Assembly (NCBI RefSeq): GCF_007692655.1
Contig: NZ_REBQ01000067.1
Span: forward strand, 1-64,000
Direction of reading: 5' to 3'
Origin: Halomonas sp.
GTDB lineage: Bacteria > Pseudomonadota > Gammaproteobacteria > Pseudomonadales > Halomonadaceae
Length of the DNA: 64,000 nucleotides
The notes beneath the pieces are model-generated. The model made no database searches. It had not been told where the DNA came from and saw only the letters and a program-made list of their open reading frames with translations. The translations under genes and the position numbers were made by a program. Shown in pieces: positions 18,895-27,283 of the stretch (the stretch's first letter is position 1; each line of letters begins with the position of its first letter).

Positions 18895-20241
18895 ATGTCT
18901 AAGGAATTGGATAAAAGCACATTGCCTACGGCTACATTGGGCGAAACCCTAGCCGTGATAGGTGATGTTTTCGTGCCCAATATCGCCAAGGGTGTGATCA
19001 TCCGTCGACCTAAAGTGGTGGGCATGGCCGAGAAGATGGGCCTTGATAAGCGCAGTATACGCAGGCTGCAGAAGCTCAACCAAAAGTACGGCGCTGGACC
19101 GCTAATGTTGAAAACGCCTGATAGTAAGCTAATGGCGTTGGTGCTTGATCCAGACCATGCGAACCGGGTGCTGAACGAGACTCCTGAGCCGTTCGCTACT
19201 GCCGAGTGGGCCAAACGTAAGGCACTTGAGCACTTCGAACCCGATATGGCCCTGGTGTCTCACGGCCCCGAACGTGCCGAGCGTCGACGCTTCAACGAGG
19301 AGGTACTACAGAGTGATTGCCCAGTTCATGGCTTGGGCGCGCGCTTTGTTCAGGTAGTCGAAGAGGAAGCCAATGAACTTCTGTCTCGCGTTGAAGCGGA
19401 GGGTGGAACACTCGACTGGGAGATGTTCGAGAAAACCTGGAACCGAGTAGTGCGCCGCGTGGTGCTGGGCGATTCCGCCCGCGATGATCAAGAATTGACA
19501 GAAATACTCGAAAAGCTACGCAGCGCCGCCAACTGGGCCTTCTTTCACCCGGGGCATGACCGCGTCAAAGAGGACTTCCACGAGCGCCTATGTACCTACC
19601 TGGAGCGTGGTGAGGAGGGCAGTCTGGCCGCGGAAATTGCCCGAGCACCAACGACTGATACCACTCAGCCTGAGCATCAGGTGCCGCAGTATCTATTTGC
19701 CTTCGACCCAGCAGGCATGGCTACTTTTCGGGCCTTAGCGTTACTGGCCGCTCATCCCGATCATGCCGAGCGGGCCCAGGAGGAGATAGCGGCCAACCTG
19801 CAACAGCCGGCGCCCAAGCATGATTATCTACGCGCCTGTGTACTTGAGTCTTTGCGGCTTTGGCCCACCACGCCCATGGTGCTGCGTCAAACAACAGAAG
19901 AGACCGAGTGGAATAACGGCACCATGCCGGCTAAAACCTCGGTACTGCTGCTTGCACCTTACTTCCATCGTGACGAGCGGGTTCTGGACTATGCCAATCA
20001 GTTCAATCCCGATCTCTGGCTGCAGGGTGGGGCTGGGGATTGGCCAATGATGCAGTTCAGTGGTGGCCCTGGTATCTGTCCTGGGCGTCACGTTGTATTA
20101 ACCGTGACCAGCCACATGTTGGCCAGCTTACTCCAAGGGCGAGAGTGTCAGCTGACCCCGCCGGACCGCCTGGTTGGCAGCAAACCCATGCCGCCGCTGC
20201 TCAACAACTACGACTTAGTCTTTAACTTAAAGACGTATTGA
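18895..20241 (+). CDS. Cytochrome P450
   Basis: A 448-residue haem monooxygenase. The haem-binding loop is FSGGPGICPGRHV with axial Cys 395. The K-helix ExxR is ESLR (318-321), and the I-helix region is LFAFDPAGMATF (about 267-278), where the usual AGxxT is slightly altered. ATG 18895 follows AAGGAG with good spacing and is preferred to an upstream in-frame ATG at 18847. There is no membrane anchor, so it should be soluble. No ferredoxin or reductase gene is adjacent, so its redox partner is elsewhere. The substrate is unknown. It is divergent from the hydrolase gene. Confidence 0.9.
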   Translation: MSKELDKSTLPTATLGETLAVIGDVFVPNIAKGVIIRRPKVVGMAEKMGLDKRSIRRLQKLNQKYGAGPLMLKTPDSKLMALVLDPDHANRVLNETPEPFATAEWAKRKALEHFEPDMALVSHGPERAERRRFNEEVLQSDCPVHGLGARFVQVVEEEANELLSRVEAEGGTLDWEMFEKTWNRVVRRVVLGDSARDDQELTEILEKLRSAANWAFFHPGHDRVKEDFHERLCTYLERGEEGSLAAEIARAPTTDTTQPEHQVPQYLFAFDPAGMATFRALALLAAHPDHAERAQEEIAANLQQPAPKHDYLRACVLESLRLWPTTPMVLRQTTEETEWNNGTMPAKTSVLLLAPYFHRDERVLDYANQFNPDLWLQGGAGDWPMMQFSGGPGICPGRHVVLTVTSHMLASLLQGRECQLTPPDRLVGSKPMPPLLNNYDLVFNLKTY

Positions 20242-20799
20242 TTTTACATCGAATCAGGGAGCGGGACTGGATCCTTTAACATAGGCAAAACTTGATAGGC
20301 ATAGCTAATGATTTGAACAGGGGCGGCAGGCCTACGCGAGTGACCAGTCCTATGCTCCCGCCCCCTGGAGTGAGTGCGCTACTAACGGCACCGAATAGCT
20401 CTGTTCGTCCTCGTTGGTCACGTTGGGTAATGTACTGTGTCACCGCGAGACGCGCCTTCAATACTGGCAAACAGACTACCCCTCCCTTGGTTCCCTACCA
20501 ATATGGCGGCACGCCACTGCTTAAGTGCTAGTTGAGCCGAACAGCCGTAGTAACACTTTTTCGCATCTTGCATTACTCACCTGCCTGCTAAGTGTGTTGG
20601 CGCTTCTTTTGATGTGGGTCAAGCGGTGACCAATTGCCTCGTGTCTTGCCTAGGCAAGTCAGCTAAACTTTAAAATCACATAAAGTTATTACTTTAGATC
20701 AAAAATGAATTATCAAGGCGATTGCTTCACTGTTGAATGCAGCAGGGTCTCGATGTCATTTGCTGAATCCACAATAACTTAATCCACTTAGGTGATTTT
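20242..20799. other. 558-base intergenic region, possible decayed sequence
   Basis: The first 370 bases are GC-rich, with short open frames on both strands but no ribosome-binding site or recognisable protein. It could be debris of an old gene. The last 190 bases are AT-rich and look like a promoter region for the DsrE-like gene, including the FNR-like site listed separately. Confidence 0.4.
20609..20622. promoter_or_regulatory. Possible FNR/ANR-type site
   Basis: TTGAT-GTGG-GTCAA differs from the FNR consensus TTGAT-N4-ATCAA at one position. It lies about 180 bases upstream of the DsrE-like gene. The distance is long, so this is tentative. Confidence 0.3.
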
Positions 20800-21273
20800 A
20801 TGACGATTAAAACGACACTGACACTCTCAGCTGCCGCTTTTGCCATTGGTTTTTCCGGCATCGCCATGGCTGATAACCACGAAGACGAGCAACGTGAAGA
20901 TCAGGCTTTGGTAATCCTCACAAGCGATTCAATCCAGACCCAAGGCATGGTTATGATTCTGTCCAATGCGATGCAGCAGCAGGGTACCGATCTGCATATA
21001 TTGCTTTGTGATACTGCGGGTGATTTAGCCACACAAGGCTTTCAAAGTGCGGAGGCAATTGCCACACCGCCAAGCAACCCAGCAGGCCGAGTAAAGCCGG
21101 AAGGTCTTTTGCATATGCTGATGGAAAATGGCGCCAACGTAGACGTCTGCGCCATCTATCTGCCTAACAGCGAGCACGACGAAGACGATCTTCTTGAGGG
21201 GGTTGGTGTGGCGTCACCCGGTGATATTGCAGAAATGATGCGCGATTCGACGATTCCTGTTTACAGCTTTTAA
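20800..21273 (+). CDS. Periplasmic DsrE-like sulfur-relay-type protein
   Basis: A 157-residue protein with a signal peptide (cleavage after SGIAMA, about residue 25), an acidic linker (DNHEDEQREDQ) and a DsrE/DsrF-like fold: ALVILTSDS, a helix, DLHILLCDTAGDLA, then GANVDVCAIYLPNS and a C-terminal GDIAEMMRDSTIPVYSF. Two cysteines (LLCD and DVCA) sit where DsrE-family proteins can carry sulfur. Most DsrE proteins are cytoplasmic; this one is exported. It is followed 29 bases later by a DUF2892 protein, a domain often fused or linked to rhodanese, which supports a link to sulfur or thiol chemistry. The exact role is unknown. Confidence 0.75.
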   Translation: MTIKTTLTLSAAAFAIGFSGIAMADNHEDEQREDQALVILTSDSIQTQGMVMILSNAMQQQGTDLHILLCDTAGDLATQGFQSAEAIATPPSNPAGRVKPEGLLHMLMENGANVDVCAIYLPNSEHDEDDLLEGVGVASPGDIAEMMRDSTIPVYSF

Positions 21274-21302
21274 GCATTTATAACGAAATGAAGGACTTCA
21301 TC

Positions 21303-21491
21303 ATGAAAAGCAATGTTGGCGGTATCGATAAGACGTTACGCATTCTGATCGGTATCTTGTTAATCGCACTTACCCTGGTTGGAGTCATTGGCAGTTGGGG
21401 ATGGGTAGGGGTGTTGCCATTAGCCACCGGTCTGTTCAACTTTTGCCCGGCCTATAAGCTGGTGGGGATCAATACCTGCAAGATGAAGTAA
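21303..21491 (+). CDS. DUF2892 (YgaP-like) small membrane protein
   Basis: A 62-residue protein of the DUF2892 family: KSNVGGIDKTLRILIGILLI, two hydrophobic helices, and the conserved end GLFNFCPAYKLVGINTCKMK with two Cys. ATG 21303 is used because GAAGGA lies eight bases before it. The ATG at 21288 overlaps that site. It resembles the membrane part of E. coli YgaP, a rhodanese. It is probably in an operon with the upstream DsrE-like gene. Confidence 0.85.
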   Translation: MKSNVGGIDKTLRILIGILLIALTLVGVIGSWGWVGVLPLATGLFNFCPAYKLVGINTCKMK

Positions 21492-21580
21492 TTACTTTCT
21501 GTCCTTCCTTGCTGGGCGCTAAGCGGGGAGGGCCATTGCCTGAACATGACGTTCGAGGTTCAACAGCGAAAGTAATTGGA

Positions 21581-21606
21581 GCCCCTGATTCGTCAGGGGC
21601 TTTTTT
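21581..21606. terminator. Strong intrinsic terminator
   Basis: GCCCCTGA-TTCG-TCAGGGGC followed by TTTTTT ends the DsrE/DUF2892 unit. It also sits 25 bases beyond the end of the opposing tmm gene. Confidence 0.92.
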
Positions 21607-21631
21607 GTTGCCTAAACGCTTTGACCTGCAT

Positions 21632-22984
21632 CTAAATCGCTGGCTCCTCGCTCAGGAAAGTCTCTAGAGAGTCATCCATTGCTTGCATCCAAGGCGTGTG
21701 ATGTTTCGGGGCAAGGGTTCCTGTGAGCGTTGAACGATAACTTCTATCGCGATAGCTGAGAATATCCGCCTCTTTATGGTGTTCCCACTCCTTAAAGATC
21801 TCTGCCACAGCCTCGACCTCAAAAGAGGGGTAATCGGTGGGCTGTAATAAATCACGTATGTAGGCAGCCTGGAAGTCGATGGCCTGGAATGGATTTTCGA
21901 CCTCTTGCTCCCGGTTGACCCAGCTTACTCTGTCGGCGGCCATGGCCGATTTATTGGGCAGGGTGATCCGATTAAGTATGACATCCCGCGCGTACCAAGC
22001 CTGGGCATCGAACATATTGAAGGTGTAGTACTGATCCTGCATTCCCAGGAATAACAACTTAGGGTTTTTCTCAAGAAAAATGCCCTTGTATAAGCCCTCT
22101 GGATAGAGTCTGTTATGGGTGCTCAGAGTTAGTTCGTCGGGCAGAAACGGAAAGTGGTGCTGGTAACCAGTGCAAAGAATAATGGCATCCACGTCCTGAC
22201 TACCGCCGTCCTTGAAGTGAGCCGTCTTGCCGACCACCTTTGTAAGCAGCGGTGCTTCCTTGAAAGAGTCAGGCCACTTGAACCCCATCGGCTTGCTGCG
22301 GTAGCTAAAGGTAACCGACTTCGCCCCGTATTTGTGACACTGAGTGCCGATGTCCTCGGCGGAGTAGCTACTACCGACAAGCAACAGATCTTTTCCAGCG
22401 AACTCCAAAGCGTCGCGAAAGTCGTGAGCATGCATGACTCGGCCCGGGAACTGATTGAGGCCTTCAAAATAGGGCGCATTCGGCGTTGAAAAATGACCGG
22501 TAGCTACGACCACATAATCAAACTCTTCGGTACGGAGTGCGTCCTGCTTAAGATCTCTTACGGTGACCGCGAACTTGCCCGTTTCTGCTGCATAGCTTAC
22601 CCAGTGAACCGCCGTGTTAAAGCGTATGTACTGACGCGCGCCACTCTTCTCGACTCGCCCCATGATGTAATCACGCAGTACTGCTCGAGGTGGATAGGAG
22701 GGGATGGGGCGGCCAAAATGCTCCTCAAAGCTGTAATCCGCAAACTCCAGACATTCTTTGGGGCCGTTTGACCAAAGATAGCGATACATACTGCCATGCA
22801 CTGGTTCCCCATAGGCATCAAGACCGGTGCGCCAGGTGTAGTTCCATAAGCCGCCTAAATCGCTCTGTTTTTCATAACAGACGACCTCGGGAATATCAGT
22901 GCCAGCGAGGCGTGCCGCTTCAAAGGCACGGAGTTGGGCCAGCCCGCTAGGACCAGCTCCCAGAATGGCGATTCTAAAGCTCAT
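21632..22984 (-). CDS. tmm: Flavin-containing monooxygenase, trimethylamine monooxygenase (Tmm)
   Basis: A 450-residue FMO. FAD motif GAGPSG (9-14), FMO fingerprint [11 protein letters not shown] (179-189), NADPH motif [11 protein letters not shown] (about 203-213) and the ATG motif [10 protein letters not shown] are all present. The C-terminal half follows the bacterial Tmm pattern closely: [23 protein letters not shown], and near the end [17 protein letters not shown]. Tmm oxidises trimethylamine to trimethylamine N-oxide with NADPH and O2. The divergent neighbour is a BCCT osmolyte transporter, consistent with methylamine or betaine metabolism. No TMAO demethylase (tdm) is in the window, so TMAO may be kept as an osmolyte or processed elsewhere. 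Confidence 0.88.
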   Translation of the reverse strand: MSFRIAILGAGPSGLAQLRAFEAARLAGTDIPEVVCYEKQSDLGGLWNYTWRTGLDAYGEPVHGSMYRYLWSNGPKECLEFADYSFEEHFGRPIPSYPPRAVLRDYIMGRVEKSGARQYIRFNTAVHWVSYAAETGKFAVTVRDLKQDALRTEEFDYVVVATGHFSTPNAPYFEGLNQFPGRVMHAHDFRDALEFAGKDLLLVGSSYSAEDIGTQCHKYGAKSVTFSYRSKPMGFKWPDSFKEAPLLTKVVGKTAHFKDGGSQDVDAIILCTGYQHHFPFLPDELTLSTHNRLYPEGLYKGIFLEKNPKLLFLGMQDQYYTFNMFDAQAWYARDVILNRITLPNKSAMAADRVSWVNREQEVENPFQAIDFQAAYIRDLLQPTDYPSFEVEAVAEIFKEWEHHKEADILSYRDRSYRSTLTGTLAPKHHTPWMQAMDDSLETFLSEEPAI

Positions 22985-23102
22985 AGTATTTCTCTGTTAA
23001 TCGTCTAGCGAAGCAAGCGCTTGGCTGTTCGATAAAAATAGTCGTGGCAGGGCAACGCCTACTAAGGGCAGGGCCAATAACCTCTAGGGAGAGCCACGAA
23101 GG

Positions 23103-23133
23103 CGCCCGCATGATGCAGAAAAATATGCGGGCG
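23103..23133. repeat. Perfect 9-bp hairpin in the tmm/BCCT leader
   Basis: CGCCCGCAT and ATGCGGGCG flank a 13-base AT-rich loop. No T-run follows on either strand, so this is not an ordinary terminator. It could be a structured RNA stem. Confidence 0.55.
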
Positions 23134-23197
23134 TAAAACGGAAGGTTCTGTTAGGAAAATTCGCTAAAAGGCGAAAATAAGAACGTACTAGACGTAA

Positions 23198-23217
23198 TTG
23201 GCAGTCTTGACTGCCAA
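23198..23217. promoter_or_regulatory. Perfect palindrome, candidate operator
   Basis: TTGGCAGTC-TT-GACTGCCAA is a perfect inverted repeat with 9-bp arms, about 350 bases before the BCCT gene. Its size suits a dimeric repressor. No regulator gene is adjacent. Confidence 0.4.
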
Positions 23218-23569
23218 GTGTCGAAGCGCCACTTGAAAGGTGGGAACACGAAAATGGTTAAAAAGCCTCAGACTAGCGCTCTTTCAAATGTTTAAGTCAG
23301 AGTAGCTACCATAACACAGGACTGACCCATTCATATCCAGCGGAAACACAATGGTCATAGCCGTCCATATATTTGGCTTTTAAAACAAAGGGATACCTGG
23401 CCGGAATTGTTAAGTGATGAAGTGCTGCTGTTAAACTTTAATCGCTTCATCAGCTATAGAGAGACTTGTAAAGGTTTAATAGTAACTTGGCGAGATCGGT
23501 TAATAGCTCCTACGTTGTTGTAAAGGCTTGTTTTAAAAATGGGATGAATAAACAACGGGAGAAAAAGTG

Positions 23570-25195
23570 ATGGATGCACTCGCGAGAAGGCTGGGCCTCA
23601 AGACAGATCCCACCATTTTTTTCACGTCTGCCGGGATCATGATTCTTTTTTTAGTCGCACTTTTGATTGCTCCGGGCCCAATAGGGGAAGCCTTCGGCGC
23701 GGGGAGGGAATGGATCGTAACTAATCTTGGCTGGTTCTTTATCTTAGGGGTGACGAGTTGGGTAGCTTTCCTACTCTGGGTGGCGCTCAGCCGTTATGGG
23801 GCGATCCGGCTGGGTGGCAATGATGCGAAGCCTGCCTATAGCAACGTCTCCTGGTTCACTATGTTGTTCGCTGGCGGTATCGGCACGGTACTCATGTTCT
23901 GGGGCGTAGCCGAGCCTATTTCCCACTTCTCATCTCCACCAAGGCCCGGAGTCGAGCCTTTCTCAGTGGCCGCTGCCGACGATGCCATGAGCTTTTCGAT
24001 CTATCACTTGGGGCTGCATACCTGGGCGATTTTCGCCATGCCGGGGCTGGCGTTTGCGTACTTTATCTATCGTTACAATCTCCCAATGCGATTCAGCTCG
24101 GTCTTCTACCCACTACTCGGTGAGCGCATTTACGGCCCTATCGGTAAAACCCTCGATATTTTTGCTATTCTCGGCACACTGTTTGGTGTGGCAGTTTCGA
24201 TTGGTTTGGGCACCCAGCAAATTAATGCGGGATTAACCGAACTGTTTGGTGTTCCGGATGCAGTGCTAACGAAAGTCCTGATTATCGCCGTCCTTACCAC
24301 CGTCGCGGTGGGGTCGATCATAGCGGGACTAGATTCAGGCATAAAGCGGCTTTCCAATATTAATATTGGTATGGCTGTAGGCCTGCTGATATTTGTGCTC
24401 TTTACAGGCTCAACCGTTTTCCTGCTCCGCGCCATCGTCGAAACCTTCGGCCTCTATATAACGAATTTGCTGCCCATGGCTTTTTGGAATGACACTCTAG
24501 CCAGCTACACCAGTAATGACGGTAGCGGCTGGGGGTGGCAGGGCAGTTGGACAGTGTTCTATTGGGCTTGGACAGTCACTTGGTCACCATTCATAGGGAT
24601 ATTTGTGGCGCGGATTTCCCGCGGGCGGACTATCCGTGAGTTCGTGCTTGGTGTGCTATTCGCACCCTCCATCTTTACGCTGATCTGGTTTGCGATCTTT
24701 GGCTGGTCTGCGATGGAGATTGATGGAATTGGAAGCGATGCTCGTGAAGCAATGGGGGATCAGGCCGGTGTATTGTCCGCTGCCGTTGGCGAAAGCATCC
24801 CCCTCGCCATGTTCGCCTTTTTCGAAAACTTCCCGGCCGCTACATTGATCCAGGGCCTGGCCGTCGTCATTGTTGCCATCTTCTTTGCTACGTCATCGGA
24901 TTCCGCATCTTTGGTCGTTGATATGCTTTGTACAGGCAAAGCGGACCCTGGACCCTGGCATCAGCGGGTATTCTGGGGTGTTTCTGAAGGTATGTTAGCC
25001 GCTATGCTCATCGTGCTTGCTGGTGATGCAGGGCTTACCGCACTGCAGGAGGTAATCACTGTTGTTGGCCTGCCGATGTTTATCCTGGTGTTTATCATGA
25101 TGTTTGCGCTTTACCGCGGCCTGTCTCATGAGGATCTCAGCGAAGTGAAGGTAGGCACTCCCCCTAGCCCGAAGGAGTTGCGGCCCGATGACTAG
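23570..25195 (+). CDS. BCCT-family betaine/choline/carnitine-type transporter
   Basis: A 541-residue transporter with about 12 transmembrane helices and the BCCT signature region GSWTVFYWAWTVTWSPFIG then FVARISRGRTIREF. The tryptophan-rich stretch forms the quaternary-ammonium binding box in BetP and CaiT. ATG 23570 is chosen over the adjacent GTG 23567; the GGGAG site serves either. There is no long C-terminal osmosensing extension of the BetP type. Placement opposite tmm suggests uptake of a methylated amine or betaine for osmoprotection or catabolism. The exact substrate is not determined. Confidence 0.9.
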   Translation: MDALARRLGLKTDPTIFFTSAGIMILFLVALLIAPGPIGEAFGAGREWIVTNLGWFFILGVTSWVAFLLWVALSRYGAIRLGGNDAKPAYSNVSWFTMLFAGGIGTVLMFWGVAEPISHFSSPPRPGVEPFSVAAADDAMSFSIYHLGLHTWAIFAMPGLAFAYFIYRYNLPMRFSSVFYPLLGERIYGPIGKTLDIFAILGTLFGVAVSIGLGTQQINAGLTELFGVPDAVLTKVLIIAVLTTVAVGSIIAGLDSGIKRLSNINIGMAVGLLIFVLFTGSTVFLLRAIVETFGLYITNLLPMAFWNDTLASYTSNDGSGWGWQGSWTVFYWAWTVTWSPFIGIFVARISRGRTIREFVLGVLFAPSIFTLIWFAIFGWSAMEIDGIGSDAREAMGDQAGVLSAAVGESIPLAMFAFFENFPAATLIQGLAVVIVAIFFATSSDSASLVVDMLCTGKADPGPWHQRVFWGVSEGMLAAMLIVLAGDAGLTALQEVITVVGLPMFILVFIMMFALYRGLSHEDLSEVKVGTPPSPKELRPDD

Positions 25196-25262
25196 ACGGG
25201 TGGGAAAAGCATCGTTTAACGCCTAGGCTATCGTATGCGAATGATCTCTTTTATATAAGGCA

Positions 25263-25300
25263 GTCCTCTTCACCACACTTAAAAAGCGGGTGAAGAGGAC
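25263..25300. terminator. Hairpin after the BCCT gene
   Basis: A 12-bp perfect stem GTCCTCTTCACC / GGTGAAGAGGAC with a 14-base loop lies between two convergent genes. There is no clear T-run, so its efficiency is uncertain, but the position suits a bidirectional terminator. Confidence 0.6.
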
Positions 25301-25341
25301 AGTAAGCAATCAAGCTTTACACAGATTTCATAACAGCCATT

Positions 25342-25512
25342 TTAGAATCCTGACCGATTGACCTGAGTCCCTCGAATGCAGTCACCGTAGGCCATCGTAT
25401 CGCCTGATTGCTCAGAGACCTGGCGGCAATCAGCAGTTCTGGAAGAGGAGGGCCCTGAACTGCAGCCTGCTAATACAAAGGCCAGCAAGCAAAGGGAGAT
25501 GAGGGTTTTCAT
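25342..25512 (-). CDS. Small lipoprotein of unknown function
   Basis: A 56-residue protein with a lipoprotein signal (MKTLISLCLLAFVLAGC, lipobox LAGC). The start ATG 25512 has AAGGA upstream. The mature part has a Ser-rich linker and two further Cys (DCRQ, GDCI) that may pair. No family recognised; small halophile lipoproteins of this kind are common. Confidence 0.7.
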   Translation of the reverse strand: MKTLISLCLLAFVLAGCSSGPSSSRTADCRQVSEQSGDTMAYGDCIRGTQVNRSGF

Positions 25513-25646
25513 GGTTAATTCCTTGTCAAAAAAATAAGCCTGTGACATTTAATATCATGGATATAGACGTGTCGAGTCAGCCGCAAGAGGAACGTCACGT
25601 TACATGCCTAGGACATAGTTAGCATACTTTTTATAGGGATAAGCAT

Positions 25647-25829
25647 ATGGATCGTGTATTTGCTTGGGATCACCATCGTGGTCAGGTTGTTTACCGTATT
25701 CCAGGGCACCAACATGAAGACGGTCGTGAAGACAGCGATTTGTCACCAGTGTGGTTACCCGCGGAGGAGTCAGACTTACCTGACGGTGTAACGGTTGAGG
25801 ACCTGCGCAAAGTATCAGTAAAGGAGTAG
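25647..25829 (+). CDS. Small conserved-looking hypothetical protein
   Basis: A 60-residue, acidic, soluble protein (VFAWDHHRGQVVYRIPGHQH, then VWLPAEESDLPDGVTVEDL). AGGGAT lies about ten bases before the ATG, and a hairpin (25865-25887) follows the stop. I recognise no family. Good codon texture and signals on both sides suggest it is real. Confidence 0.55.
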   Translation: MDRVFAWDHHRGQVVYRIPGHQHEDGREDSDLSPVWLPAEESDLPDGVTVEDLRKVSVKE

Positions 25830-25864
25830 TGCTTTATAAATCCGATGCTTGATTAGAAATAATA

Positions 25865-25887
25865 GGGGAGGCCGCAATGGCCTCCCT
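25865..25887. terminator. Hairpin after the 60-residue protein
   Basis: GGGGAGGCC-GCAAT-GGCCTCCCT forms a strong stem, 35 bases after the stop. The following bases (AATAAG) lack a T-run, so it is a weak or stabilising hairpin. Confidence 0.5.
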
Positions 25888-26019
25888 AATAAGTACTAAG
25901 CCTGGCTAATGGCCAAGAGACATTGTCGGCCCCTGCCTTTAAAGGCCCATCCCTATCCCCAGCAACATTTGCACCCACCTAGACGGCTTGCTGATTCTAA
26001 GCAATGTTTTTAAATAAAA

Positions 26020-26033
26020 AGACTACGTATTCA
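26020..26033. promoter_or_regulatory. Candidate LacI-family operator, distal copy
   Basis: AGACTACGTATTCA matches the perfect downstream palindrome TGAATACGTATTCA at 11 of 14 positions and has the central CG usual in LacI-family operators. The two centres are 88 bases apart, which would allow looping. Confidence 0.5.
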
Positions 26034-26055
26034 TTTGATTATACTAAAGTATAAG

Positions 26056-26067
26056 TGATATATATCA
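26056..26067. promoter_or_regulatory. Palindrome resembling an FNR/CRP-type site
   Basis: TGAT-ATAT-ATCA is a perfect 12-bp palindrome with the TGAT/ATCA half-sites of the FNR family, placed between the two LacI-like operators upstream of the TRAP operon. In AT-rich DNA it could arise by chance. Confidence 0.3.
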
Positions 26068-26107
26068 GTTACTTAAAAATATATTTTTATTAATTTTCCC
26101 ATAAATT

Positions 26108-26121
26108 TGAATACGTATTCA
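26108..26121. promoter_or_regulatory. Candidate LacI-family operator, proximal copy
   Basis: TGAATACGTATTCA is a perfect 14-bp palindrome with a central CG, about 100 bases before the first gene of the TRAP/BKACE operon. The operon's downstream LacI-type gene is the likely regulator. Confidence 0.6.
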
Positions 26122-26218
26122 TTTTATTCTAGAACTATTGATGTTGAACAATGCTTCGCTCCAGATAGGGGCGCGAAGCTTATAAAGTGTCGAATAATAA
26201 TCACAATAGGAGCTTGTA

Positions 26219-27217
26219 ATGAATAATGTCTCTTTAAAGCCTCTCCCGCTCTCAATCCTCGCCAGCACGGTGGCGATGACGATGGCCACTGCTGCCGTTG
26301 CTCAAGCAGAGCGGGTCATTGATGTGAGTTTGCCACTCGGTCCTGAGTCGCAGCAGGGGGTTGGCATATTAAAATTTGGCGAAGAGTTGGAGCGTCTCTC
26401 TGAAGGGCGCTTGAGCATTGAACCGCATTACAACAATGCCCTAGGGGCGGAGCGTGAAGTCGTTGAAGGAATGGGGTTCGGCATCATCGATGCTGGCATT
26501 ACATCAACAGGGCCAATGGGTGGTTTTGTTGATCAGTTTATGCTGTTTGACCTGCCTTACATTTTTGAAAATAACGAGCACGTCTACGCGTTTTTAGACA
26601 GTGAGCACGGGGAGGATCTGGCAACCCTTGCTGAAGAGCAGATGAACGTTAAGTTTTTGGCCTGGATGGAAAACGGCTTCCGCCATAACACCAATTCAGT
26701 GCGCGAACTTAACAGCCCTGAAGATCTTGAGGGGATTAACCACCGCACACAGGAAAGCCGAGTGCAGGTAGATACCTGGGAAGCCCTGGGCGCCAACGCT
26801 ACGCCGATGGCGTGGACCGAAGTCTACACTGCGCTTCAGCAGGGAGTCATGGATAGCCAAGAGAACCCGCTGGCGACTATCTACGATGTCAATTTCTACG
26901 AAGTACAGGACTACCTAAATCTGACCCAGCATGTCTACTCACCCGCACCGCTGATGATGGGGCTGGATCTGTTCAATTCATTTAGCGAGGAGGATCAAGC
27001 GATTATTTTGGAAGCAGCACAAATTGCGCTGCCTTATCAGCGGGACGCTAGCCAGGAGCTTGAAGAGCGCTACCTAGTCCAGCTTGAAGAGCTGGGTATG
27101 ACCGTCACGCATCCTGATCTTGAGCCTTTTCGTGAAGCTGTCCGGCCCGTCATTGAACAGTGGTCCTCTACGGTGGGGGAAGACCTTGTCGAGGCGGCCC
27201 TCAATTTTGAGTACTGA
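26219..27217 (+). CDS. TRAP transporter substrate-binding protein (DctP family)
   Basis: A 332-residue periplasmic binding protein with a signal peptide (cleavage after TAAVAQA, about residue 29). The DctP pattern is clear: LSEGRLSIEPHYNNALG, then LNSPEDLEGINHRTQES, ALGANATPMAWTEVYTALQQ and GVMDSQENPLATI. The conserved Arg that binds a carboxylate is in the NHRTQ segment. AGGAG lies about six bases before the ATG. It heads an operon with dctQ- and dctM-type genes and three catabolic enzymes, so the ligand is probably an organic acid that those enzymes degrade. Confidence 0.92.
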   Translation: MNNVSLKPLPLSILASTVAMTMATAAVAQAERVIDVSLPLGPESQQGVGILKFGEELERLSEGRLSIEPHYNNALGAEREVVEGMGFGIIDAGITSTGPMGGFVDQFMLFDLPYIFENNEHVYAFLDSEHGEDLATLAEEQMNVKFLAWMENGFRHNTNSVRELNSPEDLEGINHRTQESRVQVDTWEALGANATPMAWTEVYTALQQGVMDSQENPLATIYDVNFYEVQDYLNLTQHVYSPAPLMMGLDLFNSFSEEDQAIILEAAQIALPYQRDASQELEERYLVQLEELGMTVTHPDLEPFREAVRPVIEQWSSTVGEDLVEAALNFEY

Positions 27218-27283
27218 TTTATCTGAGTCAAGAGTAAGCGGGAGGCAAGCCTCCCGCGCTCTTTCGTCAACGTTGAGGCCGAT

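Larger units (their letters stand above)
22985..23566. other. Long divergent leader between tmm and the BCCT gene, rich in inverted repeats
   Basis: No gene was found in 580 bases. It holds two perfect inverted repeats, listed separately, and further weak stem-forming stretches up to about 23260. I compared it by eye with glycine, guanidine-I and c-di-GMP riboswitches and found no convincing match. It presumably contains both promoters and may contain a structured 5' leader or a small RNA. Confidence 0.45.

Noticed and set aside
20276-20531. Open frames on both strands in the GC-rich part of the gap after the P450 gene
   Set aside because: Neither has a start signal or recognisable protein; possibly decayed DNA, but I cannot name the source.
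23060-23290. Glycine, guanidine-I or c-di-GMP riboswitch in the tmm/BCCT leader
   Set aside because: Only isolated short matches; the conserved cores of these aptamers are not present. Kept only as an unassigned structured region.
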